NCBI RefSeq assembly: GCF_015209965.1
Contig: NZ_MU158692.1
Location: 231,311-295,310, forward strand
Reading direction: 5' to 3'
Length of the DNA stretch: 64,000 nt
DNA from: Sphingobacterium pedocola
GTDB lineage: Bacteria > Bacteroidota > Bacteroidia > Sphingobacteriales > Sphingobacteriaceae
Each line of letters starts with the position of its first letter. The first letter of the stretch is position 1. The notes below the pieces were generated by a model. It was not told where the DNA came from. It searched no databases and was given only the letters and a program-made list of their open reading frames with translations. A program made the position numbers and the translations under genes. This document shows, in pieces, positions 1-6,864 of the stretch.

Positions 1-108
1 AAGGTTTTTTTGTATGGTTGAAAGTTCGTAAAACGCTATACATCGCGGTTGTTGTTTAAGCCCTTATGACCTCACAATTTTCATACTTCTTAAGATGATA
101 GTATTGTA

Positions 109-1761
109 TTATGCCTCTCGCCAAGCTTTATATTGATTGATCAACCCATTGGTAGAGCTATCATGACTTGAAATCGCAACACTATCTGCCAATTCGGGCA
201 ATATTTTATTGGCCAGTTGCTTACCCAGTTCTACTCCCCATTGGTCGAAGCTGAAGATATTCCAGATGATGCCTTGCACAAAAATTTTATGCTCATAAAA
301 CGCGATCAGTGTTCCAAGGCTTCTGGGTGTAATTTTCTTGATCAGAAAGGAATTACTTGGACGATTACCCTCAAAAACTTTATAGTTTTTTAACTTTTCA
401 ATTTCAGTCTCTGACTTACCAGCTTGTTTGAGTTCTGCAACGACTTCTTCTTCGCTTTTGCCATTCATTAATGCTTCGGTCTGTGCAAAAAAGTTGGACA
501 GTAGCAATTGATGGTGATTGCCTATCGGATTATGCGAAATGGCAGGCGCAATGAAATCGCAAGGGATCAATTTGGTCCCCTGATGAATCAATTGATAGAA
601 TGCGTGCTGGCCATTGGTTCCTGGCTCTCCCCAGATAATAGGACCTGTTTCATAATCTACACGATTACCATTTCGGTCTATATACTTGCCATTGCTTTCC
701 ATATCTCCTTGTTGGAAGTAAGCCGCAAAACGGTGTAAATATTGATCATACGGCAATATGGCATGACTTTCAGCCCCGAAGTAATTATTATACCATATTC
801 CTAGCATCGCCAATATCACAGGTATATTTTCCTCAAAAACAGCTTCTTGAAAATGTACATCTGCTTCGTACGCACCTTGCAATACTTCTTCAAAATTGTC
901 GAACCCGATAGAAAGTGCAATAGAAAGACCGATAGCAGACCACAGGGAATAGCGACCGCCTACCCAATCCCAAAACTCAAACATATTCTTCGGATCGATA
1001 CCGAATGCCGAAACACCCTTTTCATTTGTACTCAAAGCGGCAAAATGCTTGGCTACGTCGGCTTCCACCGCTCCGGATTTCAAGAACCAATCCTTCGCCG
1101 ATTGTGCATTTGCCATAGTTTCTTGGGTCGTAAATGTCTTTGATGCCACTAAGAATAACGTTGTTTCCGGATTAAGGCTTTTCAATGTTTCCGCGATATG
1201 GGTTCCATCAACATTGGACACAAAGTGAACATTGAGATGTGTTTTATAGGCTTTTAATGCTTCCGTAACCATTACAGGACCTAAATCCGAACCGCCAATA
1301 CCGATATTAACAACATCTGTAATGGTTTTTTCGGTATAACCTTTCCACGCTCCAGAATGTACCTGCTGGCAAAAGGCCTTCATTTGCTCTTTCACTGCTT
1401 TAACTTTTGGGATTACATCTTCGTTATCTACAATAACTGGTTTACCTGATTGATTACGCAAAGCGGTATGCAAAACCTGCCGACCCTCGGTAACATTTAT
1501 TTTTTCACCTGAAAACATCGCATGAATTGCCTTTTCCAATTGGCATTCGCGAGCCAGTTGGATGAGTAATGCAAATGTTTCAGCATTGATTCTGTTCTTG
1601 GAATAATCTAGTAGAATATCATTCAACTGTACCGAGAAGTTTTCGAAACGCTGTGGATCCTCTTGAAAAAGCTGACGTATCGATTTCTCGTTGATGGCGA
1701 TATAATGATCCGCCAGATACCGATAGGCAGGGGTTTCTGTAAAATTAATGGATGGTAACAT
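109..1761 (-). CDS. pgi: glucose-6-phosphate isomerase
   Basis: Cytosolic enzyme interconverting glucose-6-phosphate and fructose-6-phosphate, linking glycolysis, gluconeogenesis and the pentose phosphate route. The 550 residues match the usual length of the long bacterial form. Visible signatures are GIGGSDLGP (about residues 154-162), the SKTFTTQET phosphate-binding stretch, GGRYSLWSAIGL, and WGEPGTNGQHAFYQLIHQG with the family histidine. The ATG at 1759-1761 begins MLPSINFTET, a normal N-terminus. It is transcribed away from prfB. The 108 bases between its stop and the window start show no gene. No oddity seen. Confidence 0.97.
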   Translation of the reverse strand: MLPSINFTETPAYRYLADHYIAINEKSIRQLFQEDPQRFENFSVQLNDILLDYSKNRINAETFALLIQLARECQLEKAIHAMFSGEKINVTEGRQVLHTALRNQSGKPVIVDNEDVIPKVKAVKEQMKAFCQQVHSGAWKGYTEKTITDVVNIGIGGSDLGPVMVTEALKAYKTHLNVHFVSNVDGTHIAETLKSLNPETTLFLVASKTFTTQETMANAQSAKDWFLKSGAVEADVAKHFAALSTNEKGVSAFGIDPKNMFEFWDWVGGRYSLWSAIGLSIALSIGFDNFEEVLQGAYEADVHFQEAVFEENIPVILAMLGIWYNNYFGAESHAILPYDQYLHRFAAYFQQGDMESNGKYIDRNGNRVDYETGPIIWGEPGTNGQHAFYQLIHQGTKLIPCDFIAPAISHNPIGNHHQLLLSNFFAQTEALMNGKSEEEVVAELKQAGKSETEIEKLKNYKVFEGNRPSNSFLIKKITPRSLGTLIAFYEHKIFVQGIIWNIFSFDQWGVELGKQLANKILPELADSVAISSHDSSTNGLINQYKAWREA

Positions 1762-1781
1762 ATTTAAATTTGTGTTTAATT

Positions 1782-1789
1782 CAAAGATA
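1782..1789 (-). promoter_or_regulatory. putative pgi -7 box
   Basis: On the minus strand this reads TATCTTTG, matching the Bacteroidota -7 consensus TAnnTTTG, about 20 bases before the pgi start. I find no good TTG at the -33 position, so this is a weak call. Confidence 0.35.
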
Positions 1790-1810
1790 AGAATTCTGTG
1801 TGATTTATGC

Positions 1811-1839
1811 TTGTTTCTCCTTTTTACTGTTTACTTTTG
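1811..1839 (+). promoter_or_regulatory. prfB promoter (near-leaderless)
   Basis: TTG at 1811-1813, 18-base spacer, then TACTTTTG at 1832-1839, a full match to the Bacteroidota TTG-N17-23-TAnnTTTG promoter. Transcription would be expected to start a few bases downstream, essentially at the prfB ATG (1844), so the mRNA may lack a leader. The spacer contains CTTTTTACTGTTTAC (1820-1834), also present before the gene at 4229. Confidence 0.6.
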
Positions 1840-1843
1840 TTTT

Positions 1844-2927
1844 ATGACAAAAGAACATATTCAAGACTTGAGGGACAGAGTAACAGCCCTGAGGAGGCAT
1901 CTTTGACATAGATGCGAAAAAAGCAGAGATAGAAGAACAAACCGCTATCACCTTACAACCCCACTTCTGGGACGATTCTAAAGCTGCAGAGAGCATCTTA
2001 AGGTCTATCCAAATCACAAAAGTATGGACAGATCAATACGACGAGGTCTCTTCTGCCGTGGAAGACACCTCCGTGCTGTACGAATTTTACCAAGCGGATG
2101 ATGCGACAGAGAAGGAACTTGAAGAACAATACCAAATCGCAGTGACGCATGTCGAGGAACTCGAATTTAAGAACATGCTCAGTGCGGAGGAAGACCAATT
2201 GGATGCGATCTTACAAATCACCGCAGGTGCTGGAGGCACGGAGAGCTGTGATTGGGCGGCAATGCTCATGCGTATGTATATCATGTGGGGAGAAAAGCAT
2301 GGCTGTAAAGTAACCGAACAGGATCACCAAGAGGGTGATGTAGCAGGCATAAAGTCAGTTACTTTACAACTATCAGGCGATTTTGCATATGGCTACCTAA
2401 AAGGTGAAAACGGGGTACACCGCCTTGTGCGTATCTCTCCTTTTGACTCAAACGCCAAAAGACATACTTCCTTTGCATCGGTGTATGTTTACCCATTAGT
2501 AGACGACAATATCGAGATCGATATCAAAGATTCTGAAATCGAATGGGATACATTTCGTGCTGGGGGAGCTGGAGGACAAAATGTAAATAAAGTGGAAACG
2601 GCAGTACGTCTTCATCATAAACCGACTGGTATTATCATCAAAAACCAAGAATCGCGATCACAGCTTCAGAATAAAGAGAATGCACTTAGGTTGCTAAAAT
2701 CTCAGTTGTATGAAATTGAAATGCGAAAACGTGAGGAGGCAAGCGCCTTAGTCGAGGGGTCGAAAAAGAAAATCGAATGGGGTTCGCAGATACGCAATTA
2801 TGTACTGCATCCGTATAAATTAATCAAAGATTTACGAACAGGAACCGAAACTTCCAATACCCAAGGCGTACTGGACGGGGATCTAGATGAATTCCTGAAA
2901 TCCTATCTCATGGAGTTTGGCGGTTAA
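1844..2927 (+). CDS. prfB: peptide chain release factor 2, expressed by programmed +1 frameshift
   Basis: RF2 recognises UGA and UAA stops and triggers peptide release on the ribosome. Frame 1 runs from ATG 1844 for 20 codons (begins MTKEHIQDLR) to an in-frame TGA at 1904. Slipping +1 on CTT continues as LDIDAKKAEIEEQ to the TAA at 2925, giving about 360 residues. The downstream part carries the stop-codon-reading SPF tripeptide (about residues 198-200) and the catalytic GGQ (about 243-245) in GAGGQNVNKVE. A conceptual gene starting at 2058 would lose the N-terminal domain, so the frameshifted model is preferred. It converges with dcd across a shared terminator. Confidence 0.96.
1892..1907 (+). 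other. prfB: prfB programmed +1 frameshift site
   Basis: AGGAGG at 1892-1897 is an internal anti-rRNA stimulator, followed by CAT and the slippery CTT TGA C (1901-1907). The arrangement is the same as the classical bacterial prfB site and provides autoregulation: low RF2 gives slow UGA termination and more frameshifting. AGGAGG here is notable because ordinary genes in this window lack Shine-Dalgarno sequences. Confidence 0.95.
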
Positions 2928-2941
2928 AATCGAGCAAGAAA

Positions 2942-2993
2942 AAAGACTAAGGAACAAGGGGCGTGGTCTTTCGCTCTTTGTTCCTTAGTCTTT
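2942..2993. terminator. bidirectional terminator between prfB and dcd
   Basis: A 16-bp perfect inverted repeat (2942-2957 with 2978-2993) around a 20-base loop, with A-rich left and T-rich right flanks. It lies between convergent genes and can serve both. Confidence 0.75.
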
Positions 2994-2998
2994 CTTCT

Positions 2999-3535
2999 TT
3001 AAAATGAATTTTTCCACATCATACTTTCTACCGGCCGAACGGTTTTATTATTGTACTTGGCATTGCCTTTGGTGTTATATAAGGTTTCAATCTCTCCCTC
3101 CACAGCAAAATAAATCAATTGACCAACAGGCATACCTGCATATATACGTACGGGTTGTGCTACTGAGATTTCCAGTGTCCAGGTATTACAAAAGCCCACA
3201 TCTCCCTTACCTGCTGTGGCATGAATATCAATACCTAATCGACCTGTACTGGACTTTCCTTCTAAAAACGGAACGTGTGCGTGGGTTTCGGTGTATTCCA
3301 ATGTTACACCTAAATACAACGTATTTGGTTGCAATACGAAGCCTTCTTCCGGGATTTCAAAATGATCGATTTCGTTGTGCTTTTTAGCATCCAAAATGCG
3401 ATCTCTGTACGTTGCTAGATATTTCCCTAGGTGTACATCGTAGGAATTTGTACCTAATCCCTTTCGATCAAATGGCTCAATAACAATCGTTCCGTTTTCT
3501 ATTTCTTCTAATATTCGTTTATCTGATAAGATCAT
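2999..3535 (-). CDS. dcd: dCTP deaminase
   Basis: Deaminates dCTP to dUTP for thymidylate synthesis, and may be of the bifunctional deaminase-diphosphatase type; sequence alone does not settle this. The 178 residues fit the family. The SSTGR motif (Ser95, Ser96, Arg99) and Glu122 in WTLEI keep the spacing of the E. coli catalytic Ser111, Arg115 and Glu138. The N-terminus MILSDKRILEEI is typical. It sits alone, converging on prfB and with its own promoter at 3573-3603. Confidence 0.93.
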   Translation of the reverse strand: MILSDKRILEEIENGTIVIEPFDRKGLGTNSYDVHLGKYLATYRDRILDAKKHNEIDHFEIPEEGFVLQPNTLYLGVTLEYTETHAHVPFLEGKSSTGRLGIDIHATAGKGDVGFCNTWTLEISVAQPVRIYAGMPVGQLIYFAVEGEIETLYNTKGNAKYNNKTVRPVESMMWKNSF

Positions 3536-3572
3536 ATGGGTAATTTAAGAACTAGCCGCGCCAATAAGTTTT

Positions 3573-3603
3573 CAAAAATACGTTATTACTTGAATCCAAG
3601 CAA
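3573..3603 (-). promoter_or_regulatory. dcd promoter
   Basis: Minus strand: TTG at 3603-3601, 20-base spacer, TATTTTTG at 3580-3573, matching TTG-N-TAnnTTTG. The expected leader is about 30 bases. Confidence 0.5.
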
Positions 3604-3661
3604 CTTTTAAAATTAATAAAGGGTTTTAATAAATTCGATATTTTTTGAGTCTGGTTCACCG

Positions 3662-4038
3662 CATTGCCTTTCCGTCGCTGCCGCGACACGGCCTTCATTT
3701 TTTTGCTTGACAAAAAAAACGAAGCAAAAAAAGACTTGGTCAATGTTACGCTAAAAGCTTTTGGATTTACTAAACAGCTCCGAGCCGTTTCACTTGGGGA
3801 ATCTGTTCTTAACGCAAATCCAAAAGCTTTTTTAACGCTACATCGACCTAGGTCGTACTTTTAAATTCAGCTAAAGTTTAAACTAATATTTAAGAATAAA
3901 GCACTATCCTAACAAATTCGAAGATGTCGCCTTAGCCATTTGCCAATAGCAGGAGGAAGCACTAGCCAATGTAGCGAATGGGTACAGCGACGACTTTTTT
4001 GCTTCTTTTGGGAGAAAAGAAGGAGGCTGTCCGCCGAT
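3662..4038 (-). repeat. composite intergenic repeat, copy 1
   Basis: Non-coding element filling most of the 693-base gap between dcd and the gene at 4229. Its reverse complement matches 46.7-47.1 kb in the same internal order. One conserved module (about 3860-4038) carries a TTCTTTT/AAAAGAA hairpin, a GTCGTCGCTGTACCCATT stretch and a GGCAAATGGCTAAGGCGAC stretch. The other (3662-3735) carries a CTTCA-T7 / A7-CGAAG hairpin. Between them lies a copy-specific inverted repeat. Frames crossing it are short and not conserved between copies, so I regard it as non-coding. The rest of the gap (4040-4190) shows nothing recognisable. Confidence 0.75.
3753..3831. repeat. central inverted repeat of copy 1
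   Basis: A perfect 16-bp inverted repeat: AAAAGCTTTTGGATTT at 3753-3768 and its complement at 3816-3831, with a 47-base loop. The second copy has an unrelated sequence with a different inverted repeat at the same place. Confidence 0.7.
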
Positions 4039-4194
4039 GAGGACAAGAATAGAAATTTACATATTAATGCATGCAGATGCAGCCTAGAATTAGTAAAAAA
4101 AATTAGTATAAAATAAACCTTCCTTTCATCCCAACAATTAACCTTAAATAAACAAAAGCCCACAATTCATGTATAACATGTTTTAAATTTAATG

Positions 4195-4225
4195 TTGCCA
4201 TTTCGCTTTTTACTGTTTACATTTA
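4195..4225 (+). promoter_or_regulatory. promoter of the phosphopantetheinyl transferase gene
   Basis: TTG at 4195-4197, 20-base spacer, TACATTTA at 4218-4225 (one mismatch to TAnnTTTG), ending three bases before the ATG. CTTTTTACTGTTTAC (4206-4220) is identical to the prfB promoter region. Transcript likely near-leaderless. Confidence 0.45.
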
Positions 4226-4228
4226 TCC

Positions 4229-4867
4229 ATGGCACTGGTATATTTAAGAGAATTAGACAGCACGACCAAATTTGCAATTTGGAAAATTGAAGAAAATGTG
4301 CAGGAGCTTTTGACAAAACTTCAATTGGATGAACGTGAAAAAGCAAAACTCCAACAGCTGAGCAAAGGCAAGCGAACGCTGCATTGGCTGGCTACCCGGG
4401 TGCTGTTGCGTTATTTGTTGCAAACGAATGAATATATCAATTGCCCGTCTGACTCTAATGGAAAACCTTACCTTCCAGATTATCCGTATAAGATTTCCCT
4501 GACCCATTCCTTCGATTATGCTGGTGTGATGTTGAGTACCAATGGGGAGTGCGGAATAGACCTGGAAATTGTAAAAGACAAGGTATTACGGATCAAAGAA
4601 AAATTTCTTAAACCAGAAGAACTTAACTTCATTTCGAGCGAATTCGAAATCGAACAGCTGTATGCCTGTTGGTGTGCTAAAGAAGCTGTTTACAAGTTAC
4701 AGGGAAATAAAGGGATCTCCTTTTTGCATGATATGACCATACAACCCTTTAATTATAAGGCGCAGGGGGTGATGACGTTGGTATTGAAAAAAGGAAATGG
4801 CGAATATAGCTTTCATGTGCATTATGAAAAATTTAATGCCTATATGTTGGGGTATGTAGTGGAATAA
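4229..4867 (+). CDS. 4'-phosphopantetheinyl transferase (Sfp type)
   Basis: Transfers phosphopantetheine from CoA to carrier proteins of fatty acid, polyketide or non-ribosomal peptide synthesis. The magnesium-binding GIDLE (Asp111, Glu113) and the WCAKEAVYK motif (Trp148, Lys151, Glu152, Lys156) mark the Sfp/AcpT superfamily, and 212 residues fits the Sfp-like rather than the short AcpS form. No synthase cluster lies nearby, so it may serve the ordinary acyl carrier protein. Its stop abuts the stop of the convergent permease gene with no spacer. Confidence 0.88.
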   Translation: MALVYLRELDSTTKFAIWKIEENVQELLTKLQLDEREKAKLQQLSKGKRTLHWLATRVLLRYLLQTNEYINCPSDSNGKPYLPDYPYKISLTHSFDYAGVMLSTNGECGIDLEIVKDKVLRIKEKFLKPEELNFISSEFEIEQLYACWCAKEAVYKLQGNKGISFLHDMTIQPFNYKAQGVMTLVLKKGNGEYSFHVHYEKFNAYMLGYVVE

Positions 4868-5914
4868 CTAGTGCTGATTTTGTTCCAGCTGCTCTCGTTT
4901 TAATGCCAAACGTTTATTCGCTTTATAAATCTTTACCGCGATTAAAAAGTATGCTAAAAGAAGTGGGCCATATACTAGGCCCATGATTCCAAACAGGGGG
5001 AGACCAATAATAACTCCCACTACAGTGATAAGCGGATGAATATCGCCTATTCTTCTTGCGATGACTAACCGCAATACGTTATCAATATTGATAACGAGTC
5101 CGAATCCCCACAGTAGTAACCCTGCCGCCTGCCAACTTTGCCCTTCTGTAAACAAGATCAACGAAGCGGGAACAAAAATCAATGGCGGGCCGATAAGTGG
5201 AATAAATGACATGATTGCGCAGATAACCCCCCAAAATAGCGGATCAGAAACACCAAACATCCAAAATCCCAAAGAAAGACATCCTCCCTGCACAATAGCA
5301 ATAAACGTTTGTCCGATAATATTAGAATAGGTAATGTTCTTGAGCTCTTCGCCAAATACAACCGCATTCTCATCGTCAAACGGTAAATAATGAACAATAC
5401 CACTCTCGAAACCCTTATAATTAACAAATAGAAAGTACAGGATAAAATACATAACCGTCACTTCTAAAAATATATTGGCCGCCATACCCAAAACAGCAGT
5501 TAACAAACCTCCGGCATAAGCTGCACTAGCCTCGATCTGCTCCTTTAGAAAATCAGGCTTCCCCAATTTATCCCCGACGAATCTATTGATGGCGTCAATA
5601 ATACTGTTGATCCACTCGGGGTTACTTTGTAATTCCTTCGCTTTATTCACGAGCATCGAGCCAATACCTACAAACGGAAGGACGATGATAAAAAGGGAAA
5701 CAAGGATGATGAAGACCGAGGATAGCGATTTCGGCCAGCGCCATTTTTCTATTAAAAACCGATTAAGGTTACGAAATAGGGTATACATCACCAACGTTCC
5801 GAGGATAGCACTAAAAATCCCCTTTAATGCATATAGGAGTATAGCACCAAGAAAAACGACAATAATGAGGATGATGATATTCCTTTCCTTTTGCGAAAAA
5901 ACAGCATTGTTCAT
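4868..5914 (-). CDS. AI-2E family transporter (PerM/YdiK-like permease)
   Basis: Polytopic inner-membrane protein of 348 residues. Paired hydrophobic helices at the N-terminus (about 12-85), a central soluble stretch (about 90-145) and a C-terminal membrane block with the IPLIGPPLIFVPASL and PLITVVGVIIGLPLFGIMGL segments are typical of the family. Members export diverse substrates (autoinducer-2, sodium/protons), so no substrate can be assigned. It appears monocistronic, separated by about 90 bases from the enoyl-CoA hydratase gene upstream. Confidence 0.85.
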   Translation of the reverse strand: MNNAVFSQKERNIIILIIVVFLGAILLYALKGIFSAILGTLVMYTLFRNLNRFLIEKWRWPKSLSSVFIILVSLFIIVLPFVGIGSMLVNKAKELQSNPEWINSIIDAINRFVGDKLGKPDFLKEQIEASAAYAGGLLTAVLGMAANIFLEVTVMYFILYFLFVNYKGFESGIVHYLPFDDENAVVFGEELKNITYSNIIGQTFIAIVQGGCLSLGFWMFGVSDPLFWGVICAIMSFIPLIGPPLIFVPASLILFTEGQSWQAAGLLLWGFGLVINIDNVLRLVIARRIGDIHPLITVVGVIIGLPLFGIMGLVYGPLLLAYFLIAVKIYKANKRLALKREQLEQNQH

Positions 5915-6005
5915 ATACAGATAGTTATTTCATAGCCCTCTTTGTGGGTGGACCTATGGTTCTTATTCGGAAAAATGGGCCTGATAATGTTATTATAACA
6001 ATATT

Positions 6006-6779
6006 TTAGAAATTTGGTTTTCGTTTTTCTATAAAGGCAGCTATACCTTCTTTTGCTTCCTTAGACGCAAAGCTTTGACCAAATAACTCGATTTCTTTTT
6101 CAAATCCTTCTTGAGGTGATAATATTCCAGCATTTACCGCTTCAATAGACTGAGAAACAGCATTTGGTGATCTACCGAATATCTTGTGAAGTAACTGTCC
6201 GCTAAAATCAATTATCGCTGCCGGATCAACAACATGATTAACCAATCCCCAGGTATGAGCCTCGTTTGCGTCTATCCTATCCGCGGTCATGATCATTTCA
6301 AGCGCTTTTCCTCTCCCTACCAATTGTGTGAGACGTTGCGTGCCCCCATAGCCTGGTATGATACCGAGCGAAACCTCCGGTAATCCAAATTGCGCATTCG
6401 TAGATGCTATCCTAATATGACAGGCCAAGGCCAACTCTAAGCCTCCGCCAAGTGCAAAGCCATTTACCGCTGCAATTACCGGTTTGGGGAAATTATAAAT
6501 CCTATCCATAAGGCTGTGCCCCTGCTTGGCTAGACCCCGTGCACCGGCACTATCTAACGATTTAAATTCGCTAATATCTGCGCCTGCGACAAATGCCTTC
6601 TCTCCAGCTCCTGTTAGGATCACACCTTTTACATCGGTGTGCTGTTCCAAGAAACGGAATGCCTCAGTAAGTTCGAGCACGGTTTCCCGATTTAAGGCAT
6701 TTAATCTGTGTACTCTATTTACGGTCAAAACTGCGATTTGATCAGTTACTTGTAGAAGTAAGTTGTTAAATGATTTCAT
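6006..6779 (-). CDS. enoyl-CoA hydratase/isomerase (crotonase family)
   Basis: Hydrates trans-2-enoyl-CoA in fatty acid or amino acid degradation. The 257-residue single-domain protein has the AGADISEF oxyanion-hole region (about 66-72), GGGLELA with Glu115 and FGLPEVSLG with Glu135; the 20-residue spacing equals that of the two catalytic glutamates of rat mitochondrial hydratase. The C-terminus ends in the usual AFIEKRKPNF. No beta-oxidation partners lie next to it, so exact pathway is open. The next gene upstream (843-residue membrane protein) is 85 bases away. Confidence 0.92.
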   Translation of the reverse strand: MKSFNNLLLQVTDQIAVLTVNRVHRLNALNRETVLELTEAFRFLEQHTDVKGVILTGAGEKAFVAGADISEFKSLDSAGARGLAKQGHSLMDRIYNFPKPVIAAVNGFALGGGLELALACHIRIASTNAQFGLPEVSLGIIPGYGGTQRLTQLVGRGKALEMIMTADRIDANEAHTWGLVNHVVDPAAIIDFSGQLLHKIFGRSPNAVSQSIEAVNAGILSPQEGFEKEIELFGQSFASKEAKEGIAAFIEKRKPNF

Positions 6780-6864
6780 ATCTACGTTTTTATTTCATGA
6801 ATTCGCTACGTGCTATTGCTGCTCTCAAATTTTCTATATAATCGTTCAAGCACATGATCCCCTC

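Noticed and set aside
2058..2927. prfB as an uninterrupted 289-residue gene starting at 2058
   Set aside because: It lacks the N-terminal RF2 domain, which is encoded upstream and joined by the CTT TGA C frameshift.
3664..4163. Small open frames (about 66 and 84 codons) in the dcd-transferase gap
   Set aside because: They lie in the composite repeat; the other copy has matching DNA but different reading frames, so protein coding is not conserved.
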